64,000 nucleotides of DNA from Desulfovibrio ferrophilus. Its GTDB lineage: Bacteria > Desulfobacterota > Desulfovibrionia > Desulfovibrionales > Desulfovibrionaceae. This document shows positions 24,669 through 32,565 of this stretch, one piece after another. Made by a program: the position numbers and the translations under genes. Positions within the stretch are counted from its first letter, which is position 1. Every line of letters starts with the position of its first letter. Below the pieces are notes generated by a model. The model saw only the letters and a program-made list of their open reading frames with translations. It made no database searches and had not been told where the DNA came from. The stretch lies in contig NZ_AP017378.1 in assembly GCF_003966735.1 (NCBI RefSeq), positions 853,501 to 917,500 of the forward strand, in the 5' to 3' direction.

Positions 24669-26588
24669 ATGAAAGGATCCCAGTTCAGGCAGGTCGTCAT
24701 CGTTGTGGTGCCCTTGTTGGTACTACTCGCCTTAGGACTTTTCTTTTTATACTCGGTCAATGGTCAGCATTCGCAAGCCATTATTTCTGAGCGCTCCAAA
24801 AGTAATGTGTGTGTCGCGAAGCAGATGTTGCGCATGGAGCTGGCATCGGTTGTTTCTGACCTCCAGTTTTTGGCTGGAGTTCATGAAGCCGAGGCGGTCA
24901 TGACTGGGGAGTTATTAAAAAGTGAATACCAGAGTCTGGTACTTTTTACGGACAAGAAGAAGGTATACGACCAGATTCGCTATCTGGATATCACAGGTAT
25001 GGAGGTTTTTCGCATCAACTATAATGCCGGTAATCCGTCTGTAGTTTCTGCAAATAAACTTCAGTTCAAGGGCTCCAAATATTATGTCGCAGAGGGCATG
25101 AAGCTCTTGAACGGTGACATCTATATTTCCCCATTTGATTTGAATATGGAAAGGGGTGCCATAGAGCTTCCCCACAAACCCATGATTCGTTTTGTTACCC
25201 CGGTTTTTGACAATAGCAATACGCGGCGGGGGTTGGTTGTTCTCAACTTCCTCGGGAAACGGCTGTTGGATGTGATCAGTGAAGTTTCAAGCAGTGACGT
25301 CGACCGTGTGATGCTTTTGAATGAGCAGGGCTACTGGCTCAAGGGGCTGGATGAGGCCGACGAATGGGGCTTCATGTTTAAGGATCGGTTGGACAGGACT
25401 TTCCAGTCCCGGAATCCCGAGGCCTGGCAGCAAATTTCCTCCAACGAGAACGGCCAGTTCATGAGCGATGCGGGGCTGTATACCTTCGACACCATTCATC
25501 TGGCGGATGTTATTGTCGGCAGTAAGGGGCAGAAACTGGAACATGAGGCTGACAGTTGGAAGATTGTTTCGCTGGTTCCGGACGATGTATTTAATGCAAA
25601 CCAACGGCAGTATGCGAGTCGCCTGGCCATGGTTGGCGGTCCCGGGGCGTTTTTCCTGATTGCCCTCTCGATGCTGATGGCGCATTTTTGCCAGAAAAGT
25701 CGGCGGGCCGAGCTTTCCATTATCAAGAATAACGCGTCGTTTGCCCGCTTTGTCCCGCAGGAATTTTTGCGCTTGGTGGGCAAGGGAAGTTTGCACGATG
25801 TGGAATTATCTACCAGTGTGCAGCGTGAAGTGGCCGTGCTTTTTTCGGACATCCGTTCGTATACGACGCTGTCTGAAGGGATGACGTCTGAGGAAGTGTT
25901 CAGCTTCCTGAACGATTATTTTGTATTTGTCTCCAAGCCCGTGAGAGCCAACGAAGGCTTCATTGATATTTTTATCGGCGATGCGCTGATGGCGCTTTTC
26001 CCTCGATCTCCCGAAGACGCACTGCGCTCTGCCGTGAGCATGCGTTATGATTTGCGGGAATTCAATGACAGTCGGCGTAAAACCGGTATGCCCCCTGTGC
26101 ACTGTGGGTATGGATTGCACTTTGGCGAGGTTACTTTGGGTACCCTTGGTACTCAGGAGCGTATGCAGACAACGGCTATTGGTGATACGGTCAATCTGGC
26201 GTCTCGCATCGAGTCCGTGACCAAGACGTTCAAGGTGGAGATTGTTGTCTCGGACAGTGTCTACGCTCGCCTGCCTGATCCCAGTGAGTTTCTGCTGCGT
26301 GAGATTGATACCGTACGCGTTAAGGGCAAGCACGAGCCTGTGACCCTGTATGAATGCTTTGATGCGGATCCCGAGGATATTGCCAAAGGTAAGGTTGCAA
26401 CAATGCCCCTGTTGGCAGAAGCCATAGGGCATTACAAGGCCGGTGAATTCGATTTGGCTTTGGATAAATTTACAGCCTGTGCCGAAGCCTGCCCGACGGA
26501 TAGCATCCCGCCAATTTATCTGAAACGGTGCAACACCATGAAGCGTATTCCCCCCGGTGAGGGATGGACAGGAGTGAGTACGTTATAA
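24669..26588 (+). CDS. Membrane-bound class III adenylate/guanylate cyclase with extracytoplasmic sensor
   Basis: A 639-residue protein. Helix one is at about 8-28, then a 290-residue periplasmic Cache-like sensor (YLDITGMEVFRINYNAGNP and LVVLNFLGKRLLDVI are typical of double-Cache domains). Helix two is at about 319-341. The class III cyclase domain (about 380-565) has VAVLFSDIRSYTTLSE with a metal aspartate, FIGDALMALF, and TTAIGDTVNLASRIE. The last 70 residues are helical and TPR-like (AIGHYKAGEFDLALDKFTAC). It makes cAMP (or cGMP) in response to an external ligand. ATG 24669 or GTG 24663 is the start. Confidence 0.93.
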   Translation: MKGSQFRQVVIVVVPLLVLLALGLFFLYSVNGQHSQAIISERSKSNVCVAKQMLRMELASVVSDLQFLAGVHEAEAVMTGELLKSEYQSLVLFTDKKKVYDQIRYLDITGMEVFRINYNAGNPSVVSANKLQFKGSKYYVAEGMKLLNGDIYISPFDLNMERGAIELPHKPMIRFVTPVFDNSNTRRGLVVLNFLGKRLLDVISEVSSSDVDRVMLLNEQGYWLKGLDEADEWGFMFKDRLDRTFQSRNPEAWQQISSNENGQFMSDAGLYTFDTIHLADVIVGSKGQKLEHEADSWKIVSLVPDDVFNANQRQYASRLAMVGGPGAFFLIALSMLMAHFCQKSRRAELSIIKNNASFARFVPQEFLRLVGKGSLHDVELSTSVQREVAVLFSDIRSYTTLSEGMTSEEVFSFLNDYFVFVSKPVRANEGFIDIFIGDALMALFPRSPEDALRSAVSMRYDLREFNDSRRKTGMPPVHCGYGLHFGEVTLGTLGTQERMQTTAIGDTVNLASRIESVTKTFKVEIVVSDSVYARLPDPSEFLLREIDTVRVKGKHEPVTLYECFDADPEDIAKGKVATMPLLAEAIGHYKAGEFDLALDKFTACAEACPTDSIPPIYLKRCNTMKRIPPGEGWTGVSTL

Positions 26589-26614
26589 TCGAGTGTAAAG
26601 AGGGGGACATGTAG

Positions 26615-27022
26615 ATGGCATTTATCGAATGGACCGATAAGAATAAGGTCAACATCGAGGAAGTGGACGACCAGCATAGGCAGCTCTTTGCAATACTTAA
26701 CCGGCTGCATAGCTCAGTGGTTGAGGGGAAAGAGCAGGGGGAGTTGTTTTCAATTCTTGATGAGCTGATCGAGTACACGGTTTATCATTTTCAAACCGAA
26801 GAGAAGCTATATATTGAACATGCTTTTCCCGGATATGAAGATCACAAATTCGAGCATGACAAGTTGACGGGAACCGCCGTGGAGCTGCAGACCAAGCTAC
26901 GCAACGGGAGCGCGACATTATCCTTTGAATTGCTGGATTTCCTGCATGATTGGCTTATGGATCATACGCTGGGATTGGATCAGGAAATGGGGCCTTTCAT
27001 GAATGAACGGGGTGTATTTTAA
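26615..27022 (+). CDS. Bacteriohemerythrin
   Basis: A 135-residue four-helix-bundle oxygen carrier or sensor. All diiron ligands are present: His21 (DDQHRQL), His58 and Glu62 (YHFQTEEKL), His77 and His81 (DHKFEHD), His117 and Asp122 (DHTLGLDQ). It is soluble and single-domain. A purine-rich site precedes the ATG by about nine bases. It starts 26 bp after the cyclase gene, so they may be co-transcribed. In anaerobes such proteins deliver or scavenge oxygen. Confidence 0.95.
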   Translation: MAFIEWTDKNKVNIEEVDDQHRQLFAILNRLHSSVVEGKEQGELFSILDELIEYTVYHFQTEEKLYIEHAFPGYEDHKFEHDKLTGTAVELQTKLRNGSATLSFELLDFLHDWLMDHTLGLDQEMGPFMNERGVF

Positions 27023-27071
27023 GCCTTTTGGTTGGCGAGCAGTTGTGTACTCTCCGACTTAGTGACTTCCG

Positions 27072-27225
27072 GTGTCTGTTTTGCAGAGACCCGAGGCTTC
27101 TTTACTCTGGATCCGGGAACCGGGTGCGGCGTACTGAGGAGATGAGCCTCATTTGATCTGCTGTTTTTGTAAAGGGCTCATGATAAGATAAAGGGGTGCG
27201 GTGCCTGGGGGGCGCCGCTTTTTTT
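27072..27225 (+). terminator. Hairpin-rich 3' region ending in an intrinsic terminator
   Basis: The end element is GCGGTGCC (27198-27205) with GGCGCCGC (27211-27218) and seven T's. Upstream lie smaller hairpins: GGTGTCTG/CAGAGACC (one mismatch, near 27071-27092), CCGG-GAA-CCGG and TGAGG/CCTCA. The terminator serves the hemerythrin transcript; the added structures could be a 3' UTR-derived small RNA. Confidence 0.7.
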
Positions 27226-27288
27226 ATGCCGTTGGTTCTGCTTGGGCTACCAGCTGAAGTAGTTGGTGTTAAATATTTATAAAACTTC

Positions 27289-27307
27289 ATAAGTTATTGA
27301 AACTTAT
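27289..27307. promoter_or_regulatory. Palindrome upstream of the RTX gene
   Basis: ATAAGTT-ATTGA-AACTTAT is a perfect 7-bp dyad in an A+T-rich stretch 57 bp before the RTX start. It is a plausible operator or promoter element; the regulator is unknown. Confidence 0.45.
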
Positions 27308-27363
27308 TTATACCTTGAGTCGTCTTGTAGATATAACCAGCACGCATTTACGAGGGGATTTGC

Positions 27364-28782
27364 ATGTACACCATCGAAGCCAGACTGTACCAGAAGATCA
27401 TGAACGACCAGGCCGCCCAGACCGAGCTGCTTGATGCGGGAAATGATCAGGAGCGCATGGAAGTGATCGTACGTCAGGGGAAGAACCATGGCCTGCACGT
27501 GACACCGGATTCCGTTCATACTTTTTTAAAGGATAAAATGAATACTGAACTTTCTGACGATCAATTGGACATGGTTGTCGGTGGCAAGGGAGAGCCCGCC
27601 AGTCCAAATGATGTAATTCATGGCAATCAATTTTTGGATCTCTTCGGGTTTACGCTCGATGACAATTTCGATGGTGGAGAGGGGAATGATTACATCTCCG
27701 GTGGCTGGGGCAACGATACCCTGGCTGGCGGAACTGGGAATGATACCCTCTACGGGGGCACGGGCGACGATGTCATGCGCGGTGGTGAAGGCCACGATTA
27801 CATGAATGGAGGCCAAGGCAACGACAGCATGACCGGGGGGCAGGGCAACGACACGATGGTTGGTGGCGATGGTCATGATGAGATGTATGGCGGTACCGGT
27901 AACGACAATATGGCTGGAGATTCCGGCAACGATACCATGTACGGTGGTGCCAATTCCGATACCATGGACGGTGGCTCCGGCAATGACATCATGTATGGCG
28001 GCAGTGGCAACGACTCCATGGAAGGCGGCTTGGGCGATGACTTGTTGCGTGGCGAGGAAGGTGACGACACTCTGCGGGGGGGCTACGGCCAAGATACGCT
28101 TTACGGTGGTGCTGGCAACGATCTGCTGTCTGGTGGGCTGGGGAGCAATAATCTGTACGGCGGTGAAGGTAACGATACCCTGCTTGGTGGTACGGCAAGT
28201 ACTTACATGGACGGCGGCACAGGTAATGACCTGTTGGTGGGGCATACGGGCAGTGATGGTATGTATGGGGGCGACGGCCACGATACCATGTATGGTGGCG
28301 CGGGTAATGACGGAATGCTTGGCGAAGCAGGCAATGACTACATGAGGGGCGACTCCGGAAATGACAACATGCATGGTGGATCAGGCAACGACACCATGTT
28401 TGGCGGCACTGGTGATGATCTTCTGTCCGGTGGCGAAGGCAACGACGTCCTTCATGGTGGCGCTGGAACCGACACCCTGTACGGCGGAGCCGGTAACGAC
28501 ACCCTCTGGGCCGATAGCGGAGGGGGGGATGATGTCCTGATTGGCGGCAGCGGAGCTGACGTCTTTGTCATCGGCGAATCCGACGGAAACGTCACCATTG
28601 CAGATTTTAACCCGGAAGAGGACAAGCTCGGCCTGACCAACGTTCCGGCCAATGGGCTGGTGGACATGGACGTGACAAACGAAAACGGTAATACCATCAT
28701 CAAGTATGGCGATACCACCGTGACTCTGGAAGGGGTCACTCTGAGCGGCTACCAGGTCTGGGACATCCTCGACACCAAGTAG
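27364..28782 (+). CDS. RTX repeat protein with an N-terminal Nif11-like double-glycine leader
   Basis: A 472-residue protein. Residues 1-74 look like a Nif11-type leader peptide (LYQKIMNDQAAQTELLDAGN, then a G-x-H-V-T segment) ending in ELSDDQLDMVVGG, the double-glycine site cut by C39 peptidase-type ABC exporters. Residues 104-382 are 31 contiguous calcium-binding nonapeptides of the form GGxGxDxLx, such as GGTGNDTLY. The C-terminal 90 residues (DVFVIGESDGNVTIADFNPE and onward) resemble an RTX type I secretion signal. AGGGG lies upstream of the ATG. It is probably an exported calcium-binding surface or S-layer-like protein. No exporter gene is in the window. Confidence 0.92.
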   Translation: MYTIEARLYQKIMNDQAAQTELLDAGNDQERMEVIVRQGKNHGLHVTPDSVHTFLKDKMNTELSDDQLDMVVGGKGEPASPNDVIHGNQFLDLFGFTLDDNFDGGEGNDYISGGWGNDTLAGGTGNDTLYGGTGDDVMRGGEGHDYMNGGQGNDSMTGGQGNDTMVGGDGHDEMYGGTGNDNMAGDSGNDTMYGGANSDTMDGGSGNDIMYGGSGNDSMEGGLGDDLLRGEEGDDTLRGGYGQDTLYGGAGNDLLSGGLGSNNLYGGEGNDTLLGGTASTYMDGGTGNDLLVGHTGSDGMYGGDGHDTMYGGAGNDGMLGEAGNDYMRGDSGNDNMHGGSGNDTMFGGTGDDLLSGGEGNDVLHGGAGTDTLYGGAGNDTLWADSGGGDDVLIGGSGADVFVIGESDGNVTIADFNPEEDKLGLTNVPANGLVDMDVTNENGNTIIKYGDTTVTLEGVTLSGYQVWDILDTK

Positions 28783-28828
28783 GCCTTTGGTGCCCGTGTG
28801 ATGATTGCCGGGGCGATGTGTCTTTTTA

Positions 28829-28862
28829 AGGGTTTCAGCTTGAGGTTGGAGCCCTTTTGTTT
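28829..28862 (+). terminator. Probable terminator after the RTX gene
   Basis: AAGGG..CAGC and a GGAGCCCTTTT arm form an imperfect stem around TTGAG, followed by T's, about 47 bp after the stop. The rest of the 275-bp gap to the MBOAT gene shows only a CCTCCA/TGGAGG hairpin near 28911. Confidence 0.55.
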
Positions 28863-29057
28863 TGGGACGTACAGGGAGTTCAAATGATTCTGTTGTCTGT
28901 CATGCTCCTCCAGTGACGAAGGTGGAGGATTACCCCTCCGGCATTGACGCCCCGTGCTTGCAGGCGATAGAGTCCGCCCGTCCTTGATCCGAGGCGCGTG
29001 ATTCTGGCGACCCGGCCCGTAACCGACGAATTCCAGAGAGATCGACCAAGACGCACC

Positions 29058-30506
29058 ATGCTGTTCAATTCCTATATCTTCATCTTTTTGTTTCTGCCCA
29101 TCACCTTTGCCGTATATTTCCTGCTCGGTGGCAATCGGCATGCGCAGACCGCCAAGGCATGGCTCGTGGTTGCCTCGCTGTTCTTTTACGGTTGGTGGAA
29201 TCCGTCCTACCTCGGACTCATCCTCGGTTCCCTGCTCTTCAACTTCACGGCAGGATCGATCCTGACGCGGGGCAGGGGGGTGGCTGGCCTTTCCTGCAAG
29301 GCGTTCATGCTTGTGGCCGTGGCTGCGAACATCGCTTTGCTAGGCTATTTCAAGTATACGGACTTTCTCATCGCCAACAGCAATCAACTGCTGGGCACGA
29401 GCATTCCGCTCCAGAACATCGTGCTGCCCCTGGCACTGAGCTTTTTCACCTTCCAGCAGATCGCTTACATTGTGGACAGCCACCGTGGGTTGACACGGGA
29501 ATACGATTTCTTGAACTACGCCCTGTTCGTGACTTTCTTTCCGCAACTCATTGCCGGGCCCATCGTTCACCATTCCGAAATGATGCCTCAGTTCTCCAAA
29601 GCACGGAACATGGTGCTGAGTCAGCGCAACATCGCCGCCGGGTTGTTTCTGTTCGCTATCGGTCTGTTCAAAAAGACCGTCCTTGCCGACACGTTTGGCG
29701 TGTGGAGCACCTTTGGGTTTGACGAGTTGCAGGTGCTTTCGTTCTTCCGCGCCTGGGGCACTTCGCTCAGCTATACCATGCAGCTCTATTTCGACTTCAG
29801 CGGCTATGTGGACATGGCTACCGGAGCGGCGCTGCTGTTCAATATTCGCCTGCCCATGAACTTCAACAGCCCCTACCGGGCTCTGGATATTCAGGACTTC
29901 TGGCGGCGTTGGCACATCACGCTTTCACGGTTTCTGCGTGATTACATTTACATTCCACTGGGTGGCAATAGAAAGGGCTCCTTGCGCGTGGCCGCGAATA
30001 TCATGACGACCTTCCTTATTGGCGGATTGTGGCATGGCGCGGGCTGGACCTTCGTGTTCTGGGGTGGGCTGCATGGCGCAGCGCTCATTGTGCACCGTTT
30101 GTGGAAGATGACGGGCCAAACGCTGCCGCGCTGGGCGGCATGGTTCGTCACCTTCCACTTCGTCAATGTGGCGTGGGTTTTTTTCCGGGCCACCACATGG
30201 GACGATGCGATGAAAGTGCTTTCGGGCATGTGTGGATTCAACGGGGTGACGGTTTATCGTTCATTGTACCGAGTGGCTGAGGTGCTGCCCTTCGTAACCA
30301 ATTCAGGTGAACCCTTGGTGGTGCTGGGGCAATTCTGGGTGGCTGCCATTGGGGCCATCACCCTCATCGCCTGGCGGGACAGTCTTGAACTGCGGCGCAG
30401 CTTCCGGCCCAACAGGCGTTATACGACCCTGACCAGCGTATGCGCCGTGTCGGCGCTGCTGACCATGCAGACCGCCGTCAGCGAATTTCTGTACTTCAAC
30501 TTCTAG
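29058..30506 (+). CDS. MBOAT-family O-acyltransferase (AlgI-like)
   Basis: A 482-residue polytopic inner-membrane protein starting MLFNSYIFIFLFLPITFAVY, the canonical AlgI-family opening. It contains DFWRRWHITLSRFLRDYIYI, PLGGNRKG, and GGLWHGAGWTFVFWGGLHG with the catalytic histidine. Such proteins pass acetyl groups across the membrane for O-acetylation of exported polysaccharides or other envelope molecules. The ATG at 29058 is chosen for the conserved N-terminus; the ribosome site is weak. Nine bases downstream begins its probable periplasmic partner. Confidence 0.95.
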   Translation: MLFNSYIFIFLFLPITFAVYFLLGGNRHAQTAKAWLVVASLFFYGWWNPSYLGLILGSLLFNFTAGSILTRGRGVAGLSCKAFMLVAVAANIALLGYFKYTDFLIANSNQLLGTSIPLQNIVLPLALSFFTFQQIAYIVDSHRGLTREYDFLNYALFVTFFPQLIAGPIVHHSEMMPQFSKARNMVLSQRNIAAGLFLFAIGLFKKTVLADTFGVWSTFGFDELQVLSFFRAWGTSLSYTMQLYFDFSGYVDMATGAALLFNIRLPMNFNSPYRALDIQDFWRRWHITLSRFLRDYIYIPLGGNRKGSLRVAANIMTTFLIGGLWHGAGWTFVFWGGLHGAALIVHRLWKMTGQTLPRWAAWFVTFHFVNVAWVFFRATTWDDAMKVLSGMCGFNGVTVYRSLYRVAEVLPFVTNSGEPLVVLGQFWVAAIGAITLIAWRDSLELRRSFRPNRRYTTLTSVCAVSALLTMQTAVSEFLYFNF

Positions 30507-30515
30507 GGCCTGGCC

Positions 30516-31739
30516 ATGTGGAAACGATATAACCGCAACGTCCTGATCGCCATTGCCGCCTTGTTTTTGCTGGTGGCCGCTGTAAATGTGATCGTTGATC
30601 CGTTGTGGGCCTTTGGCACGCCTCGCATTGCGAAAGTGAATGCGAACAAACCGATTTTTTCGCGCTTTGTTCGCTTGGGCAAGGCACATATTATCAGTCG
30701 TCTGAAGCCGCAGGCTGTTGTACTGGGCAGCTCGCGTACGGAACTGAGCATTGGCCCCGGGCATCCGCATCATGCGGGGAAAGACTGGTATAATCTGGCC
30801 CTGAGTGGGGCCTGCCTGTACGAGATGAGGCGCTATCTGGACCACGCCATTGCTCAGGGCAGATTGCAGGAAGCTCTGGTGGGGCTTGATTTCTACATGT
30901 TTGATACGAATCTTGTGCCCAAGCCGGGGTTTGACGAGTCCATCCTCGCACCCAATGTCAAACCATGGGACCGTGTGGCCCTTGCCTTTTCGTCGTCCCT
31001 GTTCAAGATCAGCGCTGAGTCTGTCGGCAAGCAATGGCGCGATTCGCTGTATGATCCCGTGAGCGGGCATGACTTCGGCAAGTTTGAAAGCCTTGTGGGA
31101 GACGGGGGGCAGTATGCAGCCTTCACTCGCGTATTGTCTCGCATTGTGAACAAGGTCGTTCCGGCTCAGGCTGGAGCCGAACCCGTGCGCAAGTCGGAGA
31201 CCTGGGATCAATATGAAGCCATGCTTGTAACGGCTCATGCCAATGATCTTCGACTGACCCTGTTTCTGTCTCCGGTTCATGCCTGGTTGTGGCAGCCGTA
31301 TAAGGAGCGTGGGCAGTGGGGCAAGATCGAGGACTGGAAGCGTGGCCTTGTGCGCCTGAACGAGGCTGTGGCCCGACGCATGGGGCGCAGCCCGTTTCCG
31401 CTTTGGGATTTCAGTGGCTACAATATTATCACCACCGAGCGTGTTCCCGATGCTGGCGACATGGCGGCGCAAATGCACTGGTACTATGAGGCCTCGCACT
31501 GTCGTAGCATTTTGGGCGACCTGATGCAGGACCGAATATACGCTGTGAATAATCCGCTGTTGCCTGACGATTTTGGCATTCGCCTGACCTCGGAGAGCAT
31601 CGAGGCGCATCTGTCATGCGTCCGTGTGGATCAGCAGCACTGGGAACAGACTCACCCCCGTGCCGTGGCCGCTATCCGCACGTTGATTTCAGAGCGGTCA
31701 GCAGAGCTTGCAGTCAGAAGGAACGACGACTCGAACTGA
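30516..31739 (+). CDS. Membrane-anchored SGNH/AlgJ-like partner of the MBOAT acyltransferase
   Basis: A 407-residue protein with one N-terminal helix (NVLIAIAALFLLVAAVNVIV) and a large periplasmic domain. VVLGSSRTELSIGPGH resembles the nucleophile-serine block of SGNH-like hydrolases and acetyltransferases, and HWYYEASHCRSILGD near the end could supply the catalytic histidine. A gene of this kind directly after an AlgI-like gene normally completes the acetyl transfer to the final substrate. No polysaccharide synthase is adjacent, so the acceptor is unknown. Confidence 0.75.
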   Translation: MWKRYNRNVLIAIAALFLLVAAVNVIVDPLWAFGTPRIAKVNANKPIFSRFVRLGKAHIISRLKPQAVVLGSSRTELSIGPGHPHHAGKDWYNLALSGACLYEMRRYLDHAIAQGRLQEALVGLDFYMFDTNLVPKPGFDESILAPNVKPWDRVALAFSSSLFKISAESVGKQWRDSLYDPVSGHDFGKFESLVGDGGQYAAFTRVLSRIVNKVVPAQAGAEPVRKSETWDQYEAMLVTAHANDLRLTLFLSPVHAWLWQPYKERGQWGKIEDWKRGLVRLNEAVARRMGRSPFPLWDFSGYNIITTERVPDAGDMAAQMHWYYEASHCRSILGDLMQDRIYAVNNPLLPDDFGIRLTSESIEAHLSCVRVDQQHWEQTHPRAVAAIRTLISERSAELAVRRNDDSN

Positions 31740-31790
31740 GATCCCGCGTTGGTGAATGTGTCTTTCCTTCCATGCAGAAGGGCGAAATGA

Positions 31791-31823
31791 AAAGGGTTCA
31801 GCAAACAAGCTGAACCCTTTTTG
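31791..31823 (+). terminator. Intrinsic terminator after the acyltransferase pair
   Basis: A perfect 12-bp stem AAAGGGTTCAGC / GCTGAACCCTTT with AAACAA loop and T's. It lies before the convergent pqi operon. Confidence 0.92.
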
Positions 31824-31950
31824 TTGTCATTGGCGCAGAGGTGCGGCTCAAACCCCCATGCGAACTATGAATCCGAGATTCGATGTGTTTTTTGAGTCAA
31901 ATCTCGTCTCAATCGCGATGGTATACCGGGCGAGCCTGTGGAGGCGTTTG

Positions 31951-32565
31951 TTATTGCCCTGTAGCGCGTAATGTGTCGATTTCCGTTGCGATCATGTTTG
32001 CGAGTTTTTCCAAAGCCCGGTTATGGGCCGCGACGAGGTCGGCGTAGCTTGCTCCGGTGGATTGCTCGTGGATCTCCGTTTTACGGACGACTGCTGCACG
32101 ACGTTGCCCGCTTGGGGTCACGCCCCAGGTGGCTTCCAGCGTGACGACTCCTCCCAATTCGCCGTCCAGGCGCATGATGTCAATGGGAACGCGATAGTCG
32201 GGAGCAATGAAGTTGGTCCAGGGATAGGCGACTACGTGATCCGAGCCAAGTTGCCGGGTGATATTCTGAGTCAGTGTCCCGAGAACGGTGCTTTCCAGTG
32301 TTCCGGCCCAGCGGTGGAATTCGTCGATATGCAGTTCGCCCTGCGCGGTGCGTGTCACGATGTTCGGGCGGTCAATCATACGTGGGATGGTCAGGGGGCC
32401 GACGCCTACGGCCAGAGCATTAGCGGGAATTGTCTGCTCCGTATTTCCGGTGACGGGCAAGGAAGAAAGTGTGTAGAAGCTCACGGGAGGCACGGCTCCA
32501 CGGCAGGCGCCAAGAGCCATCAGAGTCAGCAGCAGCCCCAGGATTTGTAGAGTTCTTGTGCGCAT
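31951..32565 (-). CDS. pqiC: PqiC-type outer-membrane lipoprotein (ABC-type transport auxiliary, DUF330)
   Basis: A 204-residue lipoprotein: signal LQILGLLLTLMALGAC with lipobox LGAC, then the PqiC fold (VSFYTLSSLPV, ALAVGVGPLTIPRMIDRPNI, FHRWAGTLESTVLGTLTQNI). In E. coli PqiC anchors the PqiB tube in the outer membrane. Its start overlaps the end of pqiB by one base, so the two are co-translated as the last genes of the operon. Confidence 0.9.
   Translation of the reverse strand: MRTRTLQILGLLLTLMALGACRGAVPPVSFYTLSSLPVTGNTEQTIPANALAVGVGPLTIPRMIDRPNIVTRTAQGELHIDEFHRWAGTLESTVLGTLTQNITRQLGSDHVVAYPWTNFIAPDYRVPIDIMRLDGELGGVVTLEATWGVTPSGQRRAAVVRKTEIHEQSTGASYADLVAAHNRALEKLANMIATEIDTLRATGQ

Noticed and set aside
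27100-27160. GEMM (c-di-GMP) or TPP riboswitch near the RTX gene
   Set aside because: The conserved core sequences of neither class are present; only simple hairpins are seen.
27102-27290. Reverse 62-codon frame upstream of the RTX gene
   Set aside because: It runs through a terminator and hairpins of the hemerythrin transcript; composition is not protein-like.
27526-28374. Reverse 282-codon frame across the RTX repeats
   Set aside because: It is the shadow of the repeat DNA; periodic valine/isoleucine content reflects the complement of GGxGxDxLx codons.
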